Positions 37,695 through 48,252 of a stretch of 64,000 bases of DNA are shown piece by piece. Origin of the DNA: Cladobotryum mycophilum (lineage: Eukaryota; Ascomycota; Sordariomycetes; Hypocreales; Hypocreaceae); assembly GCA_036429605.1 (NCBI GenBank), contig JAVFKD010000002.1:496001-560000 (forward strand). Direction: 5' to 3'. Below the pieces are notes generated by a model. The model saw only the letters and a list, made by a program, of their open reading frames with translations, was not told the origin of the DNA and made no database searches. Made by a program: the position numbers and the translations under genes. The number at the start of each line of letters is the position of its first letter. Position 1 is the first letter of the stretch.

Positions 37695-40122
37695 TCAGTT
37701 GGTCGCATCTGTACTTTCTGCCGTTGCTCGTTCCTTTCCTGTCGCCACCATGGTTGTCTTCTTTGCGGCCTCTTCCTCGGCTTTCTTCGCCGCCTTCTCT
37801 GCGGCCTTCTTCGCCCTAAAGCGTGCATCGGCTGCTTTCCTCGACGCCTTCCCCTTTTCCGATTGCTGCCATTGCTTTGTCCATGCCTTTCTCTTTTCTG
37901 ATTGCGCTGTCTTTCGACTACTTTCCTTCCCTTTTTCAGATTGTCTGAATTTCTTTTGTGCCCTTGCTGATACGATTCGACCTTTCTCTGATTGCTTGTA
38001 CCGTTTGGTCGCTGCTTTACCCTTATCCGATTGCTCGTATCTCCTTTTCCACACTTTGTGTTTGCCAGCGCGTCGGGTTCGTGCAACGCTAGCTTTAAAC
38101 AACGCTTTGCCCCTCTCTGACTTCATCCACCTGTCCCTGGTTGCTTTCGCCTTTTCGGTACGTCTTTGTCGAGCTGCGAGAGCTTTGTAGTGATCAGAGG
38201 TCTTGTATGCCTTAGTTTTGATGATGGTGAGAGCGACGAAGTCTTGTAATCGATCTTCCATTGTAATTCCCTTTCCGCACAATACGGTGAGATCAGGAAT
38301 GAATTGTTGTAGAAAGTCAACGAAACCAGGAACAGTCTGGAAGGAGTGAATGAATTGAACTGCTCGGTGGATAAGATCAGGGCGGGTTCCGGTTGTCCAT
38401 GCCTGGCGAAGGTTTTGAAGCATGGAAGGGCGTTGAAAACGAGTCGTGGTTGAAGAAAAGATGTATTGAGTAGCTTGGTTTGGGATAGCAGCCGAAACAT
38501 CTGAATGCCCTTGAATTCTGATATTGGTTAGATCGAGGGTCTCGTTAGACGATTGGCTGGCGACTGGGCATGTAATCATTGTCCGATCATAAGTTTGGGT
38601 ATCTGGTGTATTGACACTACCCTCAACCTGTGTGTAAACGAGCGGTCGTAGTAAGTGTGGTTTGGGAAGTGTCACTAATCTGTAGGGTGGATAAGTGGGG
38701 GAAAGATTTGGATTAAACAACGAGTTCAGGTTGAATGATCCGCATGATTTATACCAATCAATGAGTGATGTGAACTGATGCAAGCAGTCAGAGTCGGGAG
38801 GCACAACGCCGAGATTCCTGAAAAGATCTTGAACAATCGGCAAAATATGTGCTTGCATCAAAATTGATGCCCTCATGCGTCTGAAACTGCTCCCATCATT
38901 CATTGCGCCAAGTCGTCCTGGATGCCAGGGCACGCGGTAGATATGGCCAAGAAGGGATGGATCCCAAGTGTTGATAGCATCGAGCGCAATACCATTGCCT
39001 GCAACAGCGCGAGTAAATCCAACAGTAGAAGTTACGCGAACACCGAAAACATTTTTTGCAATGAGCAGCTCCACGATCGACGCGAGTACAAGAATGTGTT
39101 GCTCATTTTGATCGTGAACCTGAGCACAATGGCTGTTCCCAGAAGCACGTCGACATTGTTTGCGAAAGTCCATCTCGAATGCGGCAACGCCGTTACTACC
39201 AAGGCCTGAGAAGTCTCAGAGAAGGAGTTCATGATGTAGGTGGGATACTTACAGTCAACAAGCCCCTCAATAAAATAATCCGTGAAGCATGACTTGTTGG
39301 AGTCTGTACCAAGGTATAATTCACGAAGAGGACAATAGAGAAAAAGATAACAACGTCCATCCCTCTATGATATTTAAATCGATCAAGCAGCGGCCAAACC
39401 CAACCGCATGATGGCGGAAACCGTTGCTGAACAGCATGAAGGAAACAATTGAGATCATTCTCCGATCGGGGCACGTCGAAGTACCTGGCAACAGAGACTA
39501 ATTCTTGCAAACCTTCAGTACCCGAAAACTCCTGCTCAAGTATAGTAGGATCCGTCCATTGACGGTTGTGGTAAGACGATACGGACTCGAGTCGTAGATC
39601 AGGCAGTTTGGAACGAATGATTGATTTGTAGTTGATGGCCGATTCGTCTTGGGGCAGATTGAATCGATTTGGATCGTGGGATTGAGACCATTCAAATTCC
39701 AGGGGTTGTCTAGATGAATTTGGGGTAGAATGCACTTGAGATTGATGCAGTCGATTGAGCTTGGGGATTGTGAGGTTCGGATTGACTGGGGTTGGAAGGA
39801 ATGGCGAAATTCCCGATGACATCGATGTTGTGTTGATTGACATAAAAGCCGAATTGTAATGGGCACTGTGTCCGATTGAAGTAAGTGCCTGGGGCGGTTG
39901 ACTGTCAACGGTCGACGAAGTCCAGGACGAAGCAGCCTGTCGCTTCTGCGGCGGGAAGAAAGCTCGGATGTCTCCATCGGATGGTGTTGCTAGACGACGC
40001 TTTGGGGCAGCCTTCTTCTTCCCATTGTTCAGTAATAACTCAAGGTTGAAGCGACAATCACTTACCGATGTTTCCTGCGTATTGTCACTGGTGGTGACTC
40101 GACGACGCGGCTGGGCAACCAT
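37695..40122 (-). CDS. Gene A: unknown protein, paralogue of gene B, with a one-base frameshift
   Basis: Exon 1 40122-39253, intron 39252-39206 (47 bp, GTAAGT...CTCAG), exon 2 39205-37695. Frame is lost in exon 1 at a T5 run (A5 at 39341-39345 on the plus strand): adding one T makes FFLYCPLREL, aligning with LFLLHCPLRE of gene B, and also gives the phase-1 splice that B has. With that base the protein would be 793 residues. Residues about 215-500 align with B (SCGW..., HRG, CPLRE, then after the intron RKxC, NVFG, ALDxIxTW, YRxxWHPxx). Near residue 48 is DGDIRAFFPPQKR, an IxxFF motif with basic flank. The tail (about 650-750) has six imperfect basic units on the theme YxQSEKGKxxxKR, followed by an Ala/Lys/Glu coiled-coil-like helix. 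Probably a nuclear, nucleic-acid-binding protein, by inference only. Divergent from B. Confidence 0.75.
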
Positions 40123-41638
40123 TGTGCCTTCAACAATGCAGACAACTTCAAACGGGTTGTCCTCGTGTATCGTTTAATCTCAGCGATTAGAAACAGTGGT
40201 TAAATGGCAGAAATTGATGTAATTGAACAAACTTCAAGAGAACTCCAGAGAACAGACAAAATGCGACAAATGGCTCCAGATGAGAACCCGAGCATAGAAT
40301 GTGATTGAAAGAACAGGTTGATGCAAGGTGTTGGTGATGGATGGGGACACGGTTCCATGGTTGATGTAACCGATGAAGTTGGAGCTCTTTCCTTTGGTTG
40401 AGGCTTACGCGTCCTCCTTCCATTCCTACCTTATACCTGCCTCATCACGAGGTTTTGCTACCACCTTATCTATTTCATTTTTCTGGTATTGGCAATTTGG
40501 TAGTTGGCAGTTTCCATGTTTAACTACTACCTATGTACCTGATAAGCAGCAGCTCTTTCGGTGTAGAAATGCCATTACTACGCGAATCATGTCCGCACTG
40601 CATACACTGAAGTGTCGGTGAAGACTGGTTGTGGGAAGCTCTTGTTCACAACAGCAACTCAAGCCCCTGGTTACTTTAGTAGCTATGAGGTTGCGTTGTA
40701 TTACGGTTGAGCTCTGGAGACTCCCTATTCAATAGTTCTAAATCGAATTTACAATTACCTAAATGGCATGATTAGGCGTCACTTTGAGTTCTCTGAAGAA
40801 CCTGCTCTAGCTATATGTCAAGTTATTGTTATAATTCTTTAATATCTCCAGTTTTTTGTAGGTTTATGCCGCGCAAGGGATGCTCTCGTGTCGTTTAGTT
40901 GATCATCCCAGTATTACTCGCCTACCTTACTCAAGATGAGCCATAATTTCGTCGACAAGAGAAAGAAAATCGAGAGATTAGTGCCATCAGACGTGGTACT
41001 CTTTCCGACTCCGGTTGCTGTGATTTATTGCCCGAGACCGAAGGCAAGGGAAAACGTCTAAGCCGTCAATCAACCAGGTTGGGACCTACTAGGTACCTGT
41101 GTGACTTAGGCAGTGGTTCATAGATGTACGTGACAGGCAAGTAGTACCTACCTAGTAGGTAAAAACGTTGAGCCCCGGTATTAAGAAGTAGGAGGAGATG
41201 GATACTCGTACCTTCTGATTACTACTTGGTACCTGATATCAAGTACCTGTATTCTCATCTTACCTACCACTCTCTGGTTGCAGCTTATTGGAAGTCAAAC
41301 TTTCCATGAACATTACGGCTCTACTTCACAGAACACATTCTCGCAACTGGCAATCATCACGATCCACGCACTGGATTTGTTGTCTTCTCTCTCGAAGCGA
41401 CATATTTTATGGAAATAAACCTCTTTAAGTCCATCTACGAGATTCTTAACCTCAGCCAACCATCATAACGTACGGGGTTGGTAGCACTGGGTAGGTTGAG
41501 ATCATCTGGCAATTTTGCGTTTGCTATCACGTTACCAATCCAACTAGAGGGCTTGCAGATACATGTATCAACGCCTATGCCCACCTCCTTGTGTGAATAG
41601 CCAAATATCACCCGGTTCTTGGAATCAAGATCGACATT
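40123..41638. promoter_or_regulatory. Shared upstream region of the divergent paralogues A and B
   Basis: 1.5 kb between the two start codons. No gene supported. The segment 41080-41270 is unusually dense in TAGGTAC/CTACCTA words (cctactaggtacctgtgtga, ctacctagtaggta), several of them palindromic; a similar cluster is at about 58.62 kb in another intergenic region, so this may be a common genomic motif, not a specific operator. Confidence 0.4.
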
Positions 41639-43450
41639 ATGCGACCGAAGCGAAGAGCTGCTCAGCGGGCAATGTTGAAAGCACAGCAGGTAGGTTTATC
41701 TACTCGGCCACTTCCTTACGGCGCTGACTGTCTAATAAAGAACGTCGTTGATGAATCCGCGGACGAGTATGAGTTCTTTTCGGGTACAATTGCCACCGAT
41801 ATTTGTCCATCCACACATCAAGCTAATCCGAAAAAAGGTGGCCTTGAGGGGAGTGATGATCGAAAGTCCAACCCTCAGCCGTCGCAATTGGAAGGTCTAG
41901 CGAATTATGGCAACCATAAATCGACCTCTGACGATGACAGATCTTACATCAACGATGGTGTTGATTACAGGAAGTCTAACGACACTACTCCCGCCGATGT
42001 CACACGCACTGCATCATCCTGTGACCGTATTGCTGCTCATTCTAGCTTGAGAAACGAGGCACATATGGAGGTTAGCCCGTTACCCGAGATCGATAGCGAT
42101 GATAGTAGCTACAACCCAGACGACGATCTTGAGGACGATTTCGATGAATCCGACAGCGATTGTCAGGACGATGGCGACGGCAACGCGCAAGATGATATCA
42201 ATAATGAAAGTGATGACGCCAATGATAACCGTGAAGATCAACCAAATTCACCCACAACAAACCCAGCTGCAACATCTCTTTCACACAATCAGATTCCTGC
42301 GGCAATAATCAGCCCTGTACCTCGATCTGACTGGACCTCGCCTACCCGACTGATGAAAGCGTTTGCTGACAAGCACCTTACCTTTACTACCATCGTAAAG
42401 TCAATGGAAAGCATTCAATCGGAGCAGCAACTAGATGAATTTCTTGAAGATCCAGCCCGATATCCTGCAGATTGTGGTTGGATAACCCAATGGCTGCCTC
42501 AGTTCAGAGCTCATCGCGGCGAGAAAGCTGTTCTTTTTCTATTGCATTGCCCGCTCAGAGAGCATGTTATTAGTCTCCAAGGCGTCCCGAAATGTCTAAC
42601 TGAAGAGATTATCCTTTTGATTGCAAAATGTAAGTAGCTCTATCGAATATTCACGGCATACGCTGATTCATTGCATGGTATAGATCTTCTCACATTTAAT
42701 ATTCGGACCATTGCTGTTGACGTCCGGAAGGAATGCCAACGAGCCAAGGACAACTCGGGTTGTCTCCATATTCGTGGAGAAGAGCGTGTTGTCTGCTCAT
42801 TGGCCACAATCGGGGAAGCTATCATTGCTCGGAATGTTTTTGGGATTGAATTCATCGCGACAATCGCTGCGTCTTGGAATGCATGCGCCGCACTCGATAC
42901 TATTCACACATGGCCTTCATCGTCATTTCTATTTGGAACATCCTACCGCATCGATTGGCATCCCCGGAAAGTGGCAGATCTAATCGCGGATTTAGCCCCT
43001 GCATCCGCTGTGCCGGTAGCCAAACACTTGATTCTGAGGGATTATACCCCCGTTGTCCGTTCTGTGGTTGAGCTTTTTGGTCATACGGGTTTCAATGAAG
43101 AAGCATTCTGGAATTACTTCTGGCAATCCGCCTCAGTTAGTTTCAACACAACGCTATCGTCAGCGTTTTTACCAGTAGCTGAATTTGACCTTTACTCTGA
43201 TGGAACCATTCAACCATTCGATTACTCAAGGTTCCGTGATGCCAACCCCTCCGAATTTGATCATCTACTGCAGGCATGCAGAGACCGAAGCCGAATGCTT
43301 CGGAAAATGGCCTACTTCGAGCGCACCGTTTGCAGGACAGCATTGGAAGTCGAGAGGTTGATATTGAACGACCAGGGTGTTGATTCTGAAAGCAGATCTA
43401 ATGGTCCGGGCGGGTCAACGATGGATAATCAACTAGATGCCTCAAACTGA
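41639..43450 (+). CDS. Gene B: unknown acidic protein, paralogue of gene A
   Basis: Exon 1 41639-42629, intron 42630-42683 (54 bp, GTAAGT...GTATAG), exon 2 42684-43450; 585 residues, frame intact. The N-terminus is basic (MRPKRRAAQRAMLKAQQ), a possible nuclear localisation signal. Residues about 145-205 are a strongly acidic Asp/Glu/Asn tract. Residues about 235-510 align with gene A: SPTRLMKAFA, DCGWITQWLPQFRAHRG, LHCPLRE before the intron, and VRKECQRA, ARNVFGIEF, ALDTIHTW, YRIDWHPRK after it. The intron lies at the same place and phase as in A. B lacks the SEKGK-repeat tail of A. No known family recognised. A transposon is inserted 11 bp after the stop codon, so the native 3' untranslated region and terminator are displaced by 2.8 kb. 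Confidence 0.8.
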
Positions 43451-43461
43451 AGCAACGATTA

Positions 43462-43554
43462 CCCGTAGGCAACCCCTCATGGGGGCCAACTAAGGTGCAC
43501 GCCCCTTAGTTGGGCACAAAAAGCCGGGACAGCTACAAAAGTCCGGGACAGCCG
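43462..43554 (+). repeat. Left terminal inverted repeat, 93 bp
   Basis: Identical to the reverse complement of 46175-46267. Contains the palindrome 43486-43495/43504-43513 and the two CCGGGACAGC units, likely transposase-binding sites (inference). Confidence 0.95.
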
Positions 43555-43641
43555 TTCTCGCCCCACCACCACAAATAGCGCGTTTTTGTATGTAAAAACA
43601 CCACTTTTGAGGTTCAATACCGTGTTTGCCTGTCGTTCAAG

Positions 43642-45978
43642 ATGGTTTATTCCGCCAAGGTTATGAAGGCCGCTCGTGCTGTTATTCAATCTCGTGATAA
43701 TATTTCTCATAGATCTCGTCGGCCAGGTACCGCAGTGCCCGTCGCTCTTTCTGTGAGGAAGTCTGCAGAAAAGTATCGCGTCAGCAAGTCTCATGTGGAC
43801 AGGGCAATCCAGTTACTCATCCATACAAGGATTCCTGCCCCATTAGGCCGGCCTTTGCTGCTCAATGAGGCTGAAGATGATGCCCTTGTTGCCTATGTTA
43901 CCTGGATGCAACAGGGAGGGTTTCCTGCTACCAAATTGCAGTTTGAGGGCGCTACAAACGCTCTTCTTCGTCGCCGTAATCCTGACTCGCCGCCAGTATC
44001 ACAAATGTGGTATCGCCGTTGGATTGACGCCCATCCACACCTCAAGATCACACACGTCAAGGCCATTGAGAGGTCCCGAGGCTCCTTTGAGCAAAGTAAC
44101 ATCAAGATAATAGAAAATTTCTTTGCGAAGCTGGAGATGATCGTTAGCAAATATAATATAGGCCCCTCAGAGTGTTAGAACGAGGATGAGTGCGGAATTC
44201 GAATAGGAAGCATACGAGAACGAGTCGAGGTTGTTATTACCCGTACAACACGTCACAAGCGGCCTAAGGTCATAGACCCAGGTAATAAGGAATCATATAC
44301 TCTCTTAGGCACTATCAATACTATAGGGGATTCGATAATCCCCTGGCTAATATTCCAGGTATATCCTACCGAGAGCTGGGCAGAGATGGAGGGCGAGGAT
44401 GACCTGCGATTCTGCCGTACAGATACAGGCTTTAGTAATAGTGATATTGCGTTTGAATGGCTTTATTTTTTTAATCGTTATTCCTGGGAAAAGTCAGCAA
44501 GGGCACAAAGGACAGGGAAGTCATTTATTGAGTGGTTTGGCCGTGATGAGTGGTGTAGAGATCCTATGACCGGCGAGGAAAAGGAAGGCATCTCTCGCCC
44601 AAAGGCTGATCGCATTTTTCGGCTGCTTGTTATCGATGGCTTCACAGGGCACACAACCCTCGAATTTATCGAATATTGTATAGAATTCGATATCGTCGTC
44701 GCGGTATTTCCTCCTCATTCTACTCATATTCTTCAGCCTCTTGATGTTGGTGTTTTTCAGCCGCTGAAGAATTCGCAACAGAAAGTCCTTAGGGCCTTGT
44801 TACAGAGCTCTCTTCTCAACTTCTCGCGGCTTGATTTTCTTACCTCGTTCAAAAGAACATACGATGAGGGCTTTACAAGGCATAATATTATAACTGGCTT
44901 CGAGAAATCGGGAATCTATCCGCCCTCGAGTGGTCCTGCGATCCGCGCTCTTCTTGATCAGCAAAGGAAGCAAAGAAAAGCGATTAACCCGGCCTATGCC
45001 TCGCTTCTGCCCCAAGAATTCCGTTTCCAGCTCGCCGCCGATACAATAGAGGATATGACTCACCGGTATCATGATATCTTGAGCTCGCCAACGCGAGAGG
45101 GGCTTCGTTTGGCTCGTCAAGTCATGACAGAGGCATCAGTGCTAGAGTCAAATGTGAAGCATTTTATCGAGGATCGCCAACAACGGCTAGAAAGGTTGAA
45201 TAACCGCATACGAAAAGGTAAAATGATTAAGCCTTCAGGCGAGTTTTTTACCAACTCTATTAGCCTAGGAAGAATCCGTTAACAAGCCGCCAAATCTGCC
45301 GAAAAAGAAGCTGAAGCTGAACATCGCCGTCATCTTCGTGTGATGAAGAAATTCGTTACCGATAATATTAAGGCCTTAAGAGAAGAATACAGGCAGAATA
45401 AGAAGCAAGAGATTGATGGGAAGGTGAAGACCTTAAGCTACCAGAAGTGGCTTGAGCACACAGGAAAGGCAGATGCCTTCCTCGAGATGGATACCCAAAA
45501 TAAGGAATTCCAACAATGCCTCAAGCAACCGCGATTTTTCTATGATACTGAGCGTAATCCTCTCCTTCAAGAAGCGATTCAAGAAGCCTCACGAGCCCCG
45601 AGACCGTTGCTTGCATTCAATTTCCCTCCCAGCGATGCCTCTGTGAATATCATCACAGCCCGCGAAGACGAGGATGAAGAAGAGTGTTCTGATAGTCTTT
45701 CTGGCCTTAATTCCTATGAAGAATATGAAGATCTTGAGCTTCAAGATAACACATTCGAAGAAACGCAATTTGAATCCATTTTTGATGCTGCTGACGAGCA
45801 AAGACTGCCCTCTTTACCGCCGGCATCATCACCACCTTCCTCGCCGCCTGCCACACCGCTTTCTACGCCCTGCCGCATCGTCAAAAGCTTCAAGATGCAT
45901 ATTACAGATAATCTACGTACACCGCGATCGAATTCTATATACAATACCTATAAGGGCGCTGAGAAAAAGAAGAAATAG
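43642..45978 (+). pseudogene. DD35D (pogo/Fot1 group) transposase interrupted by two in-frame stops
   Basis: One frame of 779 codons runs from ATG 43642 to TAG 45978, broken by TAG at codon 179 (44176-44178) and TAA at codon 547 (45280-45282). Order: HTH_psq-like N-terminus (SVRKSAEKYRVSKSHVDRAI), CENP-B/Tc5-like DNA-binding part (NEAEDDALVAYV...WYRRWIDAHP), then the DDE_1 domain with Asp182 (NEDECG), Asp332 (VIDGFTGH) and Asp368 (LQPLDVGVF); 35 residues separate the last two. A Lys/Glu-rich helix and an acidic, Ser/Pro-rich tail follow. Both stops are one C-to-T step from CAG/CAA (the first also from TGG by G-to-A), in CpA context, as RIP acts. The catalytic residues survive. No second copy is visible here, so whether a functional source exists is unknown. 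Confidence 0.9.
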
Positions 45979-46174
45979 TTATTGATCTAGCCTGGGGTAC
46001 TGTACGGCTTCAACGCCAAAAATAGCTATTTTTATGCATTTTCTAGACTTATAATAGCTTCAATCAATCCATACGTATCATAAGCTTCATTTTCATATAA
46101 AAAAATCCATTTAGACATACGTAAAATGTAGATTTGTTGATTTACTGGGAAACACAGGGGAAAATGCACTGGAC

Positions 46175-46267
46175 CGGCTGTCCCGGACTTTTGTAGCTGT
46201 CCCGGCTTTTTGTGCCCAACTAAGGGGCGTGCACCTTAGTTGGCCCCCATGAGGGGTTGCCTACGGG
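46175..46267 (-). repeat. Right terminal inverted repeat, 93 bp
   Basis: Exact reverse complement of 43462-43554; followed by the TA duplication at 46268-46269. Confidence 0.95.
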
Positions 46268-46579
46268 TAGGGTGTTGAAAGTGTGCAACCCATCACGCGC
46301 GATTGAGGGCATAAATTTCTAGCTGTTCAACTATTGCTATGTTCTATTACCCAGATATTTAGCTAAGCTCTTATTTTCCTAACGCCATTTCAACTCTTTA
46401 TATCAACTCCATTGATCCCAGTTTTCATGCTTTGTTCTAAATCAACCAGCTAACATCCCGTATGCATAATATCTGTTATCCGTAACTGCCCAACCAACTT
46501 GCGTCTCATTCACCTAGTTGATAATCCCCCAAGGATCCTCCTCACATGATCATCCCAGATACATGCGACGGTTGCTTGG
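46268..46579. other. 3' intergenic region between B (displaced) and C
   Basis: About 310 bp, no gene. Presumably the original 3' flank of B plus the 3' flank of C, which converge here. Confidence 0.5.
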
Positions 46580-48252
46580 TTAGGCTTCATGACGTATAAC
46601 CATGTTGAGATGATTTACCCGCTCAAATGGTTCTTGCACTGCAAGATCCATACCATGCTTAGCTCGGTTCAATTCCTGTATTTCCTCGCGATATATCTCA
46701 ACTTCTGCTTGTAAGTTCGAGATGGTCTTCTCCTGCTCAGTAAGCGTCTTCTGCAACTCGATTATGTCTTGACGTTGGCCCTCGATGGTTTCATTTACGC
46801 GTTTGGCGTTGTCGTTATCAAGTTGCCTGTCACACTGTCGTTCTTCTTCCGTTTCTTTGATCTTCTCCCATACCTCATCCACCTTATTTTCAAAGATACC
46901 ACTGATTGCTCCCAGCGGCGCTGGGTCCCATGGTGGTATGTCATTGTTGGGTGGCTCAGTACCGACATCCATACGACCCGTCGCAAGGTTATTTGTTGGT
47001 TGTCTACCCTTCTGTCTTCGTTGAATGGGCTTCGTAGTCTTTCTGCGTGGCTGTTCTCCACTGTTGATCGTTTGATTGGCAGATGCAACTGCATTGGTGG
47101 ACGAGTCCGATGTTGGCGGAGTATATCGGATCAAAGATCGGACCCAATTCTGAGGTAAATGAAACTCGGCTGATCCTTGCACAAATTGTCGGTAGATCTG
47201 TGGGACAACCGCTGGGTAAGCTGGGCCAAGAGCCTGGGGGTATTGGTTGACAAGTGCCGGAAACCAGGATTGCCGGTAGCATGCTCTAGCACCGAACATT
47301 ACTCTAAGAATAAAGAATTGCGTCCATGTCGCAACTTGATTCGCCCGTTTGATTGATTTGGTAATGCTGTGGTTGGAAATGGTGCCGGTTGTCGCTGAAA
47401 TTCGGTAGTTGATATTCATCGCTGTCTGCCTCACTTCCCGATCCATATCGGACGACCAATTTGGGTCCTCTTCTTGGAAGCACTTTTTCAGTTGTCTGTA
47501 GATAGCTCGGTTGATATCCTTGTCATTTCTACCAGCTCGTTGGAAAACCCAACGACTGTGCCTGTCCGTGTTGTCGTCGTTATCACTGTTGGCATTGTCT
47601 TCTTGGTTGGCATTGTCTTCTTAGTTGGCGTTCTCTTCTTGGTTGGCGTTCTCCTCATCGCCGCTCTGATGATTTTCATCACCACTAGGTTCCTCGTCGG
47701 TATCGCCCTGCATACTGCGATCACTATTTGAGTTTGATTGATGCTCCATATCCTCAATGTTGGTATCGTTGTAAGGATTGTTGGTATAGTCCACGCTGTG
47801 GATACTAGTATTCTCCACTTGCGACAGAGAGATGTATTGACCAATAGAGATTGGTATATCCTCCGACACATTGGCTCGCGATGGTTGTTCGTGGGTTCCA
47901 AGTTGCGATGCAGCGAGTTGACTGGTTTGAACGTGTTCTGGCTGATCAAACATCTCAGTGTCGCTGTCAACCAGTTGTCGATCAGGGTAGATGTTGGGGT
48001 AGGTTGAGCTACCCATGTACGCCTCGAAACTAACAATTTCAGCGCCAATGTTGCGGTTGCCCTCTAGGTTCTCTTCAAGCTCGCTCATTTGCGCATCTCG
48101 CTGCTCGTCGTCGAGATCGTTACCGAAACTAGGGTCTTGGTCGGATCCCGGGTTGTCTATTGGTTTTATTGATTGTATTAGAAACAGATTTTTCTTAAAG
48201 CTATGCATAGAGAAAAGAAATCGTGAGGTTCAATCATACCTAGATTAGCCAT
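46580..48252 (-). CDS. Gene C: unknown protein with acidic N-half and coiled-coil C-terminus, carrying a nonsense codon
   Basis: Exon 1 48252-48240 (M-A-N-L plus one base), intron 48239-48157 (83 bp, GTATGA...CAATAG), exon 2 48156-46580; 529 residues if read through. A TAA at 47623-47621 (codon 183) stops the frame, within an 18-bp tandem repeat (ENANQE units) whose neighbouring units have CAA at that place. The frame continues cleanly afterwards (RAIYRQLKKCFQEEDPNW...). Layout: acidic Asn/Glu/Ser-rich half (1-200); a central part with Trp/aromatic-rich text (NQVATWTQFFILRVMFGAR); a basic stretch (PRRKTTKPIQRRQKGRQ), probably nuclear localisation; and a C-terminal coiled coil of about 80 residues (Glu/Gln heptads). 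No family recognised. Divergent from gene D, 684 bp apart. Confidence 0.7.
47588..47656 (-). repeat. 18-bp tandem repeat inside gene C (3.8 units)
   Basis: Units at 47588-47605, 47606-47623, 47624-47641 and a partial 47642-47656, plus-strand text gttggcattgtcttcttg with minor changes; coding strand gives (E/D)NANQ(E) units. The second unit ends in tta instead of ttg, making the TAA stop of gene C. Confidence 0.9.

Larger units (their letters stand above)
43462..46267 (+). mobile_element. Fot1/pogo-type DNA transposon with perfect 93-bp inverted ends
   Basis: 2,806 bp flanked by TA on both sides (43460-43461, 46268-46269). Ends begin CCCGTAGGCAACCCCTCATG and are identical over 93 bp (43462-43554, 46175-46267). 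Each end holds a 10-bp-stem palindrome (CCAACTAAGG, 8-base loop, CCTTAGTTGG; left copy 43486-43513) and two direct CCGGGACAGC units 21 bp apart. The transposase frame fills most of the interior. It is unrelated in end sequence to the Fot1-like family of the A+T block. The identical ends and normal composition indicate a recent insertion compared with those. Confidence 0.95.

Noticed and set aside
41080..41270. TAGGTAC/CTACCTA word cluster as a specific operator for A and B
   Set aside because: The same words cluster at about 58.62 kb in an unrelated intergenic region, so they look like common genomic text.
47488..48048. 186-residue minus-strand frame overlapping gene C, and a hydrophobic plus-strand frame at 47474-47731
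   Set aside because: Alternative frames through the 18-bp repeat; the gene C frame continues logically on both sides of its TAA and joins a good intron.
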